From the NCBI RefSeq assembly GCF_007991455.1, contig NZ_BJYJ01000021.1, forward strand, positions 1-64,000: DNA of 64,000 nt, read 5' to 3'. The position numbers were made by a program, and so were the translations under genes. The DNA comes from Chryseobacterium hagamense (lineage in GTDB: Bacteria; Bacteroidota; Bacteroidia; Flavobacteriales; Weeksellaceae). This document shows positions 24,386 to 32,901 of the stretch, piece by piece (position 1 is the stretch's first letter; each line of letters opens with the position of its first letter). The notes beneath the pieces were generated by a model. The model saw only the letters and a list, made by a program, of their open reading frames with translations, was not told the DNA's origin and made no database searches.

Positions 24386-25930
24386 TTATTTTCTTCTTAA
24401 ATCCAGGTCGTCGAAATCGAAACTGAAATCCGTAACATCGGAAACCGGTTTCAATCTGGCAGACTGCGCTTTTCCGCTTTCATCATAATCGAAAATCAGA
24501 TAAGCATCCGCATCATAGCTCCGGTCGTCCCATCTGATGATGAATGAATTATTGGAATACGGGAGCAACTCTCCCTTCAGTCTCGGAGAATTTTTACATA
24601 AGATTCTGTAGGTATTTCCCTGTTGAGCAATTTCCACATCACCGAACCATTTATCGGTATAAGTTCCGGCAAACTGTTCCGCTTTCGGCTGAAGGTTCTT
24701 ATTTTTTCTGAAGGCTTCGGATTTTGCATAAGCATCTTTCTTCTGCTTGTCGAACATTTCTTCCGTTTTCTTCATCCGGTCGCCGTAGTTTTTCAGCCAG
24801 TTCCGGTCGGCAATCCCAAGATAGGAATCTTTTAAGGTATTGGTGATCGTGTTGAAAGCGGCTCCGGACTGCTGGTTGGTTAACACCACAATGCCGAGCT
24901 TCATATCGGGAATCAGGGTAAACTGGGTTACGGTTCCGATCAGTCCTCCCGTATGCTGAACCTGTTTGTGCCCTTTGACGTCACTTAGGAACCAGCCCAT
25001 CCCATATCCGTAGAAACTGGTATCATAAGGGTTTTTCGCGGCTACACCAGCCGGAATCTGCATGCTCCAGAGCTGCTGCACATTTTTATCCGACACCAGT
25101 TTCTTCCCGTCTTTGGTGGTAAAATTGTTCAGCAGGAATTCGGCCCATGTTGTCATATCTTTGATGTTGCTCATAATTCCTCCGGCAGCATTGGCGGTTT
25201 CATTCCAGTCATGGGGAACGGCAACGGCTTTTCCTTCTACCGGGGCATGAGCATCAATTTTATTCGACACGGCTTTTGCCCTGTTGTAGCTTCCGAAACT
25301 TGAATTCATCCCTACCGGTTTCATGATCCGCTGCTCGATAAACTCAGCCCAGCTTAATCCGGAAATCCGGTGGATCACTTCCCCGGCCACGATAAACATA
25401 ATGTTGTTGTAATCGAGCGTTGTTCTGAAAGGATTTTCCGGCTTCAGATAGCGTACATTATAGACGATGTCATTCACGGTTAAGTTTCCGCCTTCCGGAA
25501 AAAACATCAGGTCGCCCTGCCCGAGTCCCAATCCTGCGCGGTGGGTTATAAGGTCTCTGATGGTCACATTCTGGGAAACGTACGGATCATACATCTGGAA
25601 TTCGGGAATGTATTTCGAAACCTTATCATCCCAGCTCAGTTTTCCTTCGTCGGCTAAAATGGCCAGTGCGGTACAGGTAAAACCTTTTGAGTTGGAGGCG
25701 ATACCGACAAGGGTATTCTCATCCATCGGCTGTTTCGTCGTTAAAGAACGCACACCGAAGCCTTTCGAGTAAATCATTTTTCCGTCTTTGATAACGCCGA
25801 CCGATATCCCCGGAACATCAAACGTTTCAAGGGTGTTCTGAATTAATTCATCCAGTTTTTTTTCTTCCACCTGTGCCTGGGCAATACCTACAGTCAACAG
25901 AAGAAGGAAAAAAGAAAGTTTCTGCTTCAT
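24386..25930 (-). CDS. Exported serine hydrolase of the beta-lactamase/S12 family
   Basis: The 514-residue protein has a signal peptide (cleavage near AQAQ, residue 20). The beta-lactamase-like domain covers about residues 25-360, with the SxxK motif S79-N-S-K82, a LDYNN motif in place of YxN, and HTGG near the end. About the last 100 residues match a C-terminal DUF3471-like beta domain. Family members include D-aminopeptidases and esterases; the substrate cannot be set from sequence. It has its own promoter and terminator, so it is a single-gene unit. Confidence 0.88.
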   Translation of the reverse strand: MKQKLSFFLLLLTVGIAQAQVEEKKLDELIQNTLETFDVPGISVGVIKDGKMIYSKGFGVRSLTTKQPMDENTLVGIASNSKGFTCTALAILADEGKLSWDDKVSKYIPEFQMYDPYVSQNVTIRDLITHRAGLGLGQGDLMFFPEGGNLTVNDIVYNVRYLKPENPFRTTLDYNNIMFIVAGEVIHRISGLSWAEFIEQRIMKPVGMNSSFGSYNRAKAVSNKIDAHAPVEGKAVAVPHDWNETANAAGGIMSNIKDMTTWAEFLLNNFTTKDGKKLVSDKNVQQLWSMQIPAGVAAKNPYDTSFYGYGMGWFLSDVKGHKQVQHTGGLIGTVTQFTLIPDMKLGIVVLTNQQSGAAFNTITNTLKDSYLGIADRNWLKNYGDRMKKTEEMFDKQKKDAYAKSEAFRKNKNLQPKAEQFAGTYTDKWFGDVEIAQQGNTYRILCKNSPRLKGELLPYSNNSFIIRWDDRSYDADAYLIFDYDESGKAQSARLKPVSDVTDFSFDFDDLDLRRK

Positions 25931-25943
25931 TTTTAATTTTTTT

Positions 25944-25951
25944 CAAATTTA
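25944..25951 (-). promoter_or_regulatory. -7 box of the serine hydrolase gene
   Basis: CAAATTTA reads TAAATTTG on the minus strand, 14 bases before the start codon. Confidence 0.45.
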
Positions 25952-26045
25952 ATCAATTCATCATGATTAACTTCCTTTTTATGAATCTTAAAAACGATAA
26001 CGAATAATACATCTCCAAAAAGAACAATTATTACAACAGCATTTT

Positions 26046-26053
26046 TATATTTG
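26046..26053 (+). promoter_or_regulatory. -7 box before the 149-residue protein gene
   Basis: TATATTTG fits TAnnTTTG and lies 17 bases before the start codon at 26070. Confidence 0.5.
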
Positions 26054-26069
26054 CAGAAATAAATAAAAA

Positions 26070-26519
26070 ATGACAGTAAAAAAACTATTTGCCATTATAT
26101 TACTCGCCGTAAGTGCCAATCTCTATTTTTCTCAGGAGGTTGAAATTAAAGACGATAAAGTTTTACTTGATGGAAAACAGATCCTGAGGACAGAAAAAAT
26201 AAACATGATCCAGTATTCCTTCTATGACCTTAAGAATGATGATGAAATATTACTGTACAGGGCATTTGACAATGAAACGCCCAAGTATGTAAATGATGAT
26301 TACTACAGCCTGAATTTCTTAACTGAAAAAATTAAGGTGGAAACAAATGATTTTTCTAAAATTGCCAGTTTTATGAATTCCAAGAAAGCGATGGAAAAAC
26401 TGGTCAAATGGCTTCTCAAAGAAAAAGTACTGACTCCCGAAGGTACCCTGAATCCGGACCGGGTTGCTGTTTTCAAAGAAAAATACGACCAGAATATTAC
26501 CGACAGAACCATCAGATAA
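26070..26519 (+). CDS. Exported protein of unknown function
   Basis: The 149-residue product has a signal peptide (cleavage near YFSQ, residue 22). The mature part is charged with a helical C-terminal half ending in KEKYDQNITDRTIR. I recognise no family. The stop codon is directly followed by the start of the phosphoesterase gene at 26520, so the two are translationally coupled. Confidence 0.65.
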   Translation: MTVKKLFAIILLAVSANLYFSQEVEIKDDKVLLDGKQILRTEKINMIQYSFYDLKNDDEILLYRAFDNETPKYVNDDYYSLNFLTEKIKVETNDFSKIASFMNSKKAMEKLVKWLLKEKVLTPEGTLNPDRVAVFKEKYDQNITDRTIR

Positions 26520-27017
26520 ATGACAAAGATCCTCCTTCTTTCCGATTCCCATTCCTATATTGACGACCGCATTTTAGAATATGCAGGACAGGCTGATGAA
26601 ATCTGGCACGGCGGTGATTTCGGAAGCATGGACGTAATTGAGCAGCTTGAAAAAATCAGACCTTTAAAAGGTGTTTACGGAAATATCGACAATGCCAAAA
26701 TCCGGTCCGAATTTCCGGAAATAAATCGTTTTACCTGTGAAGAGGTGGAAGTGATGATGATCCATATCGGCGGTTATCCCGGCAAATATACGCCGCCGGC
26801 CAAACAGGAAATTGCGGAAAAGGCACCGAAATTGTTTATTTCCGGACATTCGCATATTTTAAAGGTGATGTTCGATCAGAAAAACAACCTGCTGCACCTG
26901 AATCCCGGAGCCTGCGGAAAACAGGGTTGGCATAAGATGCGGACGATGATGCGGTTTGCCATTGACGGTGCGGAAATAAAGGATCTGGAAGTGATTGAAC
27001 TGGGAGCGAAATTTTAA
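26520..27017 (+). CDS. YfcE/MJ0936-type metallophosphoesterase
   Basis: The 165-residue enzyme carries the calcineurin-like phosphoesterase motifs in order: SDSH (SDSHSYIDD), HGGDFG, GNIDN in place of GNHD, and SGHSH, then LNPGACG. Relatives hydrolyse phosphodiesters using Mn or other divalent metals. Cytoplasmic, with length typical of the family. It starts immediately after the stop of the preceding gene. Confidence 0.88.
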   Translation: MTKILLLSDSHSYIDDRILEYAGQADEIWHGGDFGSMDVIEQLEKIRPLKGVYGNIDNAKIRSEFPEINRFTCEEVEVMMIHIGGYPGKYTPPAKQEIAEKAPKLFISGHSHILKVMFDQKNNLLHLNPGACGKQGWHKMRTMMRFAIDGAEIKDLEVIELGAKF

Positions 27018-27220
27018 ACACGGAGGCCACTAATGTTTCACGAATGTCACGAATTATATTTGTCAAAATTTGTGAAATTATTTGTGATTTTTGTGTTTCA
27101 ACAGTAATTAGATAAAGGATTTGGAAGTAAATTTCAAACACGGATGTAGCTAATGGTGCAAAAATATCACGAATCTAATTTGTGGAAATTTGTAAAATCA
27201 TTTGTGCATTTTGTGGTTAT
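27018..27220. repeat. Tandem imperfect intergenic repeat
   Basis: Two units of about 120 bases follow each other. Each has AAACACGGA, then CTAATG, then a TATCACGAAT/TGTCACGAAT step and several TTTGTG words (around 27017-27100 and 27137-27220). The spacing is similar but the bases drift. No gene is seen. Confidence 0.5.
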
Positions 27221-27229
27221 AAAACAGTT

Positions 27230-27724
27230 ATGAAAATAGGCGATAAAGTTTCGGTGGTGGATGAGGATTTAAGCGGAGTCGTAACTTCGGTGAAAGGGAA
27301 TATCGTGGTTTTTAAAGACGAATACGGATTTACATACCAATACCCGAAAGAAAAGCTGGTACCGAAGATTTCGGACTTTTATGAAAACATTCAGGTGGTC
27401 AGGAAAGCGGAGCCTAAAAAAATCACCTCAAAAGCACATCAGAAGACCCCGATGATTCTGGATCTCCATTTTCATCATCTGGTAAAAAACCCAAATGACT
27501 ACGACAGCTACGAAAGGCTCTTTATTCAGAAAGAAAAGCTGGTGCAAACCCTGAATTTCTGTCGCAGGCACCATCTGAAAAGGCTGGAAATCGTTCACGG
27601 CATCGGAGACGGCGTTCTGCAAAGAATGGTACACGACACGCTGGAAAGCCAGACCAATATCGAGTTTTACAACAAAGAAATACTTCACCACCAATCAGGT
27701 GCGGTAATGGTAGAATTTCACTAA
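27230..27724 (+). CDS. Smr-domain (MutS2-like C-terminal) protein
   Basis: The ATG at 27230 gives a 164-residue product beginning MKIGDKVSVVDEDLSG, the usual start for this family; a GTG at 27182 would add residues from the repeat region. The N-terminal 60 residues form a KOW/Tudor-like beta segment. The C-terminal Smr domain shows LDLHFHHL and the IVHGIGDGVLQ motif. Smr domains are nucleases in MutS2 and relatives. It lies 18 bases before the DUF3822 gene, so co-transcription is likely. Confidence 0.85.
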   Translation: MKIGDKVSVVDEDLSGVVTSVKGNIVVFKDEYGFTYQYPKEKLVPKISDFYENIQVVRKAEPKKITSKAHQKTPMILDLHFHHLVKNPNDYDSYERLFIQKEKLVQTLNFCRRHHLKRLEIVHGIGDGVLQRMVHDTLESQTNIEFYNKEILHHQSGAVMVEFH

Positions 27725-27742
27725 ATTTGCAGGAATCAGATT

Positions 27743-28459
27743 ATGAATATACTCAATTTACTTTTTACCAAAGACGGGCTCATCTGCCAGATTGCTAAAA
27801 ATAAAAGCATTGTGGAGGAAAAATCATATTTCGTAGACGAAGAATCTCCGGAAAATTTTATTGCCGGCCAGCTGGATGATATTCTGCTGAAGCAGCGTTT
27901 TGATGAAATCCATGTGGTTTCTGCCTTAAACCATTTTACGCTGATGCCTGAAGGATTTTCCGAGCATGAAACCGGATTCGACCTGATTGCTTTTAATGCG
28001 CCTGTGGACAAGGAAAAAGAAGAACTGATGCTTTCGGTGAATGAAAAATTCAGAATCCAGTTTTATTATACCTTTCCGAAGAGCTTTTATCAGAAGATCA
28101 AAGAACTGGCCATACCTGTTCATTTCAATTTTTCAGGAGAGAAATTTTTAAATTCGATCCATTATAAAAACAATAAGGAAATCCACATTAACCTATACCA
28201 TAACCAATGTGAGTTTTTCGCCATCGACAACAAAAAAATTATCCTATACAATAACCTGGACGTTAATTCGGAAGTAGACTTCCTTTATTTCGTGATGTTT
28301 ACATTAAGCAAAATCGGTTTCGGCATCAATGAAACCAACTTTTTCGCTTACGGGGAAACCACGGAGAATGAAACCTTTATTTCGGAACTGCAGAAATTCG
28401 TGAAGAATATGAAAATTGTATTTGATAATGTTCCCAATAAAAATTTTATCTTAAATTAG
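27743..28459 (+). CDS. DUF3822-family protein
   Basis: The 238-residue protein looks like the DUF3822 family, which has a two-lobe actin-like fold and usually sits directly before rsmD in Bacteroidota, as here. Motifs seen include FDLIAFNAPVDKE and YNNLDVNSEVDFLYFVMF. No catalytic residues are apparent. Function unknown. Confidence 0.8.
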   Translation: MNILNLLFTKDGLICQIAKNKSIVEEKSYFVDEESPENFIAGQLDDILLKQRFDEIHVVSALNHFTLMPEGFSEHETGFDLIAFNAPVDKEKEELMLSVNEKFRIQFYYTFPKSFYQKIKELAIPVHFNFSGEKFLNSIHYKNNKEIHINLYHNQCEFFAIDNKKIILYNNLDVNSEVDFLYFVMFTLSKIGFGINETNFFAYGETTENETFISELQKFVKNMKIVFDNVPNKNFILN

Positions 28460-28520
28460 GCTGAAAGAAACCGCGGATTGTTTTTTTCCGATGTCTTTAC
28501 CAACCTATAACCCAACAACT

Positions 28521-29108
28521 ATGTACAGAATCATCTCAGGCAAATGGAAAGCCAAGAAAATAGCGGCTCCGAAAAATTTTGATGTAAGGCCGACCACGGA
28601 TTTTGCGAAGGAAGCGCTGTTCAGCATTCTGGAAAACACTTACGATATGCAGTCGGTTTCCGTACTGGACCTCTTTGCCGGCATCGGTTCCATCAGCTTT
28701 GAATTTGCTTCCAGGGGCTGCGGAGACATCACTTCCGTGGAAATGAACCCGAAACATACGTCTTTTCTTAACACCACCGCTTCCGAACTGGGATTCAGCC
28801 TTCAGGTGAACGTCCAGCGGGGCGATGTGTTCGACTGGCTGAAGAAATTCAGAAACAGAAAATCTTTTGAAATCGTCTTTTCCGATGCGCCTTTCGAAAT
28901 GGAAGAAAAGAAATACCAGGAAATTATTTCATTGGTGCTGAACAATAAATATTTAAAAGAAAACGGCATTCTCGTCGTTGAGCACCAGAGCCGGATGAAG
29001 TTTGACCATCCGAACCTCATGGATACCCGGAAATACGGAAATGTAAGTTTCAGTTTTTTCAGGCCGAATAAAGAAGAAGATGCAACCGCTATAGCAACCG
29101 AAGAATAA
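28521..29108 (+). CDS. rsmD: 16S rRNA (guanine966-N2)-methyltransferase
   Basis: The ATG at 28521 is chosen because RsmD proteins begin M-x-R-I-I-S-G-x-W-K/R; an upstream ATG at 28491 would add 10 unrelated residues. The 195-residue product has VRPTTDFAKEALFSIL, the SAM-binding LDLFAGIGSISFEFASRG motif and SDAPFEM in place of the usual DPPF/Y, a small departure from the N2-guanine methylase signature. It modifies G966 of 16S rRNA. It follows the DUF3822 gene. Confidence 0.9.
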   Translation: MYRIISGKWKAKKIAAPKNFDVRPTTDFAKEALFSILENTYDMQSVSVLDLFAGIGSISFEFASRGCGDITSVEMNPKHTSFLNTTASELGFSLQVNVQRGDVFDWLKKFRNRKSFEIVFSDAPFEMEEKKYQEIISLVLNNKYLKENGILVVEHQSRMKFDHPNLMDTRKYGNVSFSFFRPNKEEDATAIATEE

Positions 29109-29131
29109 TCAGGACGTTTTCCTGATTATTT
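29105..29131 (+). terminator. Terminator shared by rsmD and the hxlR gene end
   Basis: AATAATCAGGA (29105-29115) pairs with TCCTGATTATT (29121-29131), followed by T to 29137. It overlaps the last codons of the convergent regulator gene. Confidence 0.85.
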
Positions 29132-29462
29132 TTTTTGAGGTCTGTGCCGCTTCAATGCCCCATCTGGTAATCTCCCCGATCACCGGAGCCAGGGTTTTCC
29201 CAAAATCGGTAAGGGTGTACTCTACCATCAGCGGCGGTTTTTCCGTATACACTTTCCTATTGATTACATGGTCTTCCTCCAGCTGCTTCAGCTGCAGGCT
29301 TAGTGTCCGTTCAGTAATCGTGGGAATCAGTTTCCGGAGTTCGTTGTACCGCTTCGGCCCTTTCATAAGATGGACCAGAATTACCGCTTTCCACTTCCCC
29401 CCGATGAATTTCATGGTCACGCTCGTACAGCAGGGATATGTTTTATTGTCTATCGTATACAT
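29109..29462 (-). CDS. HxlR-family transcription regulator
   Basis: The 117-residue winged-helix protein has the family pattern CCTSVTMKFIGGKWKAVIL, LMKGPKRYNELRKLIP and TERTLSLQLKQLEEDHVI, ending GITRWG-like. Two adjacent Cys at residues 11-12 are candidates for thiol sensing, as in YodB/HypR members. It is divergent from the nitroreductase gene, with an operator-like dyad between them, so it probably represses that gene and itself. Confidence 0.9.
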   Translation of the reverse strand: MYTIDNKTYPCCTSVTMKFIGGKWKAVILVHLMKGPKRYNELRKLIPTITERTLSLQLKQLEEDHVINRKVYTEKPPLMVEYTLTDFGKTLAPVIGEITRWGIEAAQTSKKIIRKTS

Positions 29463-29490
29463 TTTATACTATCATTTTTTACCGTTATTG

Positions 29491-29498
29491 CAAATGTA
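29491..29498 (-). promoter_or_regulatory. -7 box of the hxlR-type gene
   Basis: CAAATGTA reads TACATTTG on the minus strand, 29 bases from the start codon. Confidence 0.55.
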
Positions 29499-29510
29499 TA
29501 AAACTTACAA

Positions 29511-29518
29511 TAGTTTTG
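29511..29518 (+). promoter_or_regulatory. -7 box of the nitroreductase gene
   Basis: TAGTTTTG fits TAnnTTTG and lies 29 bases before the start at 29547. Confidence 0.55.
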
Positions 29519-29520
29519 CA

Positions 29521-29537
29521 ACTATAAAAAATATAGT
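29521..29537. promoter_or_regulatory. Probable HxlR operator
   Basis: A perfect dyad ACTATA-N5-TATAGT lies just after the nitroreductase -7 box. Further ATAGT/ACTAT words occur at 29466-29472 and 29510-29513, giving several half-sites in the 84-base divergent spacer. A bound repressor here would block transcription start. Confidence 0.55.
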
Positions 29538-29546
29538 TTAAAAATT

Positions 29547-30149
29547 ATGAGCTTTTTAGAAAAAATGAAATCGAGATATACCGTAAAAAAGTATAATCCG
29601 AACGGAACCCTTACCGGTGAGACGGTACAGCAACTGAGAGACATTTTACGGCTGAGCCCGTCTTCCATCAACAGCCAGCCCTGGAATTTTGTTTTTGTAG
29701 ATGAGTCTTCGGAAAACCGGGAAAAACTGGCCGATGCTTCGTATTGGAACAAAGATAAAATTGTTAACAGCAACCTGCTGATTGTATTCCAGGTGCTGAA
29801 AAACCCGGAAGATTTTGAAAAGCAGATCGAAGCGTATCTGCCGGAAGGTTCCATCAATTATTATAAAAACTTTGTTAAATCCAAAGGGGAAGTGTTTATA
29901 AAATCCTGGATGGCGCACCAGGTCTACCTTTCACTGGGCGTACTGCTTTCCGCCTGTGCCGAAATGGGCTTGGATTCCACCCCGATGGAAGGCATTGAAA
30001 ACGACAGGTACGATGAAATCATCAGCAATGACAAATACGAGACCTTATTTGCCGTCACCATCGGAACACGATCGGAAGAAGATACCAATCAGCCTGCGAT
30101 TACGCCCAAGAAAAGACTGGAACGGGGAGAGGTGATTCTCGAAATGTAA
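29547..30149 (+). CDS. NfsB-like nitroreductase
   Basis: The 200-residue protein belongs to the FMN-dependent nitroreductase family. It has the N-terminal SRYTVKKYNP phosphate-binding stretch, the LSPSSINSQPWNFVFV segment and an ALGV-like AHQVYLSLGVLLSACAEMGLDSTPMEG stretch. Members reduce quinones and nitro compounds with NAD(P)H. Divergent control by an HxlR regulator fits a response to electrophiles such as quinones. Confidence 0.88.
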   Translation: MSFLEKMKSRYTVKKYNPNGTLTGETVQQLRDILRLSPSSINSQPWNFVFVDESSENREKLADASYWNKDKIVNSNLLIVFQVLKNPEDFEKQIEAYLPEGSINYYKNFVKSKGEVFIKSWMAHQVYLSLGVLLSACAEMGLDSTPMEGIENDRYDEIISNDKYETLFAVTIGTRSEEDTNQPAITPKKRLERGEVILEM

Positions 30150-30162
30150 TCAAATTCAAAAC

Positions 30163-30191
30163 AAAAGCTGTCCTCTAAAGAGACAGCTTTT
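30163..30191 (+). terminator. Terminator between nitroreductase and murI
   Basis: AAAAGCTGTC (30163-30172) pairs with GACAGCTTTT (30182-30191), with further inner pairing, followed by ATTTTTAT. It can serve both convergent genes. Confidence 0.8.
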
Positions 30192-30195
30192 ATTT

Positions 30196-31026
30196 TTATA
30201 AGACTTTCAGTTCCAGATCGATGGTTTTTCCGAAAAATTTCTTCGAGATCTTTTCAAAGTTTTTCGTCAGGTCCGAAAGATAAAAATGGTAATTCGGTTT
30301 GGGGTTCTGATCATTCAGGAGATGGTATTTATCCAGAATGATTTTCAGGTGGTTGGCCACAATATTCGGGGAGTCGATCACACGGACCCGGTTGCCGTAA
30401 TATTGTTTGATTTCATCAATCAATAAAGGATAATGGGTACAGCCCAGGATCAGCGTTTCAATATTTTTCAGCTTGCTGTTGCTGAGGTAATTGTAGATGA
30501 TAGCGTGGGTAATCGGATGGTTTTTGAAACCTTCTTCGATGGCCGGAACCAGCAAAGGGGTGGCCAGCTCATCCACCTTGATCCATTTGTTATGCTTCCG
30601 GATGCTTTTCTTGTACAGCCCGGAATTTACCGTGGCTTTCGTTGCAATCACGCCCACATTGTTATGAATCTCATAAGACACCTTTTCCGCCACAGGATTG
30701 ATCACGTCAATAACCGGCACTTTTCCAGCTACCGACAGCATGACCTCGCTCAAAGCATTTGCCGTTGCCGTATTGCAGGCAATAACGATGGCCTTACAGT
30801 TCTGTTGCAACAGAAAGTTGGTGATTTTCGTAGAATATTCGATGATGGCTTCCTTCGATTTCTCACCATACGGAAGGTGTTTGGTATCCCCGAAATAAAT
30901 GAGGTCTTCATGAGGAAGCAGCCGCTTGATTTCTTTGGCTACCGTTAATCCGCCCACCCCACTATCAAAAATTCCGATCGGCTGTTTCGGTGAAAGATGC
31001 TGGTAATCCTTTTTTTTCGTTTTCAA
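30196..31026 (-). CDS. murI: Glutamate racemase
   Basis: The 276-residue enzyme converts L- to D-glutamate for peptidoglycan. It has the IGIFDSGVGGLTVAKEI start and both catalytic Cys motifs, VIACNTATAN and LGCTHYPLL. The length is usual for the family. A -7 box lies just upstream. Confidence 0.95.
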   Translation of the reverse strand: MKTKKKDYQHLSPKQPIGIFDSGVGGLTVAKEIKRLLPHEDLIYFGDTKHLPYGEKSKEAIIEYSTKITNFLLQQNCKAIVIACNTATANALSEVMLSVAGKVPVIDVINPVAEKVSYEIHNNVGVIATKATVNSGLYKKSIRKHNKWIKVDELATPLLVPAIEEGFKNHPITHAIIYNYLSNSKLKNIETLILGCTHYPLLIDEIKQYYGNRVRVIDSPNIVANHLKIILDKYHLLNDQNPKPNYHFYLSDLTKNFEKISKKFFGKTIDLELKVL

Positions 31027-31045
31027 AATCCTGATTTAATGGCTA

Positions 31046-31053
31046 CAAAATTA
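31046..31053 (-). promoter_or_regulatory. -7 box of murI
   Basis: CAAAATTA reads TAATTTTG on the minus strand, 20 bases before the start codon. Confidence 0.45.
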
Positions 31054-31086
31054 ATTTAAATTTCAATATCCGCACGGCCCGTTGCC

Positions 31087-32754
31087 TTAGTATTTCACAA
31101 GTATTTTAAATATTTTCTTAAACGCTTTATTTTCAACGGTAAGAACGTAGCTTCCGGTAATCATCCCGTTTATAGGAATCAGGTTTTTGCCTTCTCGGAG
31201 GTCAATATTCTGATGGTCAATCGTCTTTCCGTCGAAGGCGGATATCATGATCTCCGTATTTCCCCGGAACTTCCTGCCGTTATGGATTTCTATATATCCG
31301 TTAGTAACGGGATTAATAACTTTCAGCTCGCCTTCTTTTTCAGCATCTGAAGTTTTTAAAACAACGGAATTGAGTGCTGCATAGGCGTTAATCCTTCCCC
31401 ATCCGTGGTATTTGTCAAAACCTGCCGTATCTTCAGCAGGAAGGCCTTTCATATCTTCGGCAGTCAACTGGAGAATGTTTCTCACCTGTGCAGGCGTGAG
31501 TGTTGGTTTTTTCGATAAGATCAGTGAAGCAACTCCTGCAACCAGAGGCGTAGCCTGGGAAGTTCCGCCCCAGTAGGAGTTATAGGAAATATTGGAATCG
31601 ATGCCTAAGCCGTAAATATAATTCCCGGGAGCCACCACATTGATGTGATTTCCATAGCTGCTTCCGGAAGTAGCGCTCCAGAAAAAAGGCTGGGTTCTTT
31701 TATCATTGGCATCGGTAGAACCTACGGCAATCACGTTATCATAAGCCGTAGAATAGGCAGCCGGGTAGTACGGTACTTCGTTGTTATTATTCATCATACA
31801 GGCAACCAGCAATACATTATTGGTTTTCATATAATTGATTGCATCCGCCAGTAACGAAGAGGAGGAAGATCCCCCGATGGACATCGAGACTACTTTGGCT
31901 CCGTTATCAACCGCATAATAGAGACTGCTGGCCATGGCGGCGTAGGAACCGCTGTTGGAACTGTTCAGCACTTTCAGGGGCATGATCCTGCTGTTCCAGT
32001 TGACGCCGGCATATCCTTTTCCATTACTGGCTATACTTCCGATGATTCCGGAACAGTTGGTTCCGTGGCCGTGGTCGTCAGTCGGGTTGTTATCGTTATT
32101 TACCCAGTCCCATCCGCGATAATCGTCAATCAGGCCATTTCCGTCATTGTCGATACCGTCAATAATTTCCGCCGGTTTGCTCCATACCCTGGCGGCGATA
32201 TCTTCGTGGGACATATTAAGCCCGGAATCCGATACGGCAACAATCAGATTGGGATTACCGGTTTCGATATCCCATGCCAGTTCCATATCCACGTCGGCAT
32301 CGGTGGTGGTGGTCATTCCGGACGCTGAAAATGTCCCGTTGTTGTAGAGTCCCCATTGTCTGGACAGGAAATAAGAATCATTCGGGAAAGTGGAAAAAGC
32401 ATCCGCTCCCTTTACTCCTGCGCCGTGGGCTATGTAATTCGGCTCAGCAAACTCGATGGCAGGATTTTCCGAATAGATTTTCTGAACTGAAGTAACATCC
32501 ATGTCGCTGTTGAATTCGAGAACGAGGGAAGTCGTATCTTCAATCTTTCCGACCGGAACCATTTTTCGGATCACATAATGGTCATTCAGCCGGTCCAGAC
32601 TCTGTATTCCGGTAATATTGCGGACGACATCGAATTTCTGTTTACTGAAAGATTCTTTTTTGATCTTAATGACCAGTTGATTTTTCTCAAATTCCTGAGC
32701 ATGGAACAGTGATACAAGCAATGCGGAAAACACCGTCAGAATATTTTTTCTCAT
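31087..32754 (-). CDS. Secreted S8 subtilisin-like protease with T9SS C-terminal domain
   Basis: The 555-residue protein has a signal peptide (cleavage near FHAQ, residue 19) and an N-terminal propeptide-like part to about residue 110. The S8 domain carries the triad motifs VAVSDSGLNMSH (Asp), DDHGHGTNCSGI (His) and GGTSQATPLVAG (Ser). The last 75 residues start VINPVTNGYIEI and end KIFKILVKY, matching the type A sorting domain that directs proteins through the type IX secretion system. It is a single gene with its own promoter, probably an extracellular or cell-surface protease. Confidence 0.9.
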   Translation of the reverse strand: MRKNILTVFSALLVSLFHAQEFEKNQLVIKIKKESFSKQKFDVVRNITGIQSLDRLNDHYVIRKMVPVGKIEDTTSLVLEFNSDMDVTSVQKIYSENPAIEFAEPNYIAHGAGVKGADAFSTFPNDSYFLSRQWGLYNNGTFSASGMTTTTDADVDMELAWDIETGNPNLIVAVSDSGLNMSHEDIAARVWSKPAEIIDGIDNDGNGLIDDYRGWDWVNNDNNPTDDHGHGTNCSGIIGSIASNGKGYAGVNWNSRIMPLKVLNSSNSGSYAAMASSLYYAVDNGAKVVSMSIGGSSSSSLLADAINYMKTNNVLLVACMMNNNNEVPYYPAAYSTAYDNVIAVGSTDANDKRTQPFFWSATSGSSYGNHINVVAPGNYIYGLGIDSNISYNSYWGGTSQATPLVAGVASLILSKKPTLTPAQVRNILQLTAEDMKGLPAEDTAGFDKYHGWGRINAYAALNSVVLKTSDAEKEGELKVINPVTNGYIEIHNGRKFRGNTEIMISAFDGKTIDHQNIDLREGKNLIPINGMITGSYVLTVENKAFKKIFKILVKY

Positions 32755-32803
32755 GTGTATTAATTGTTTAATTAGGTTTTTAGATTATAACCGTAAAAAT
32801 ACA

Positions 32804-32811
32804 CAAATATA
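32804..32811 (-). promoter_or_regulatory. -7 box of the subtilisin gene
   Basis: CAAATATA reads TATATTTG on the minus strand, 50 bases before the start. Confidence 0.55.
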
Positions 32812-32901
32812 GATCTTTATGCAAATTTCCATCAGATGCCTGATTAAACGTTTTGCTCATTGCAGGAACTCCGTTTAAGTAAGTTCAGGATACCGGACAG
32901 T

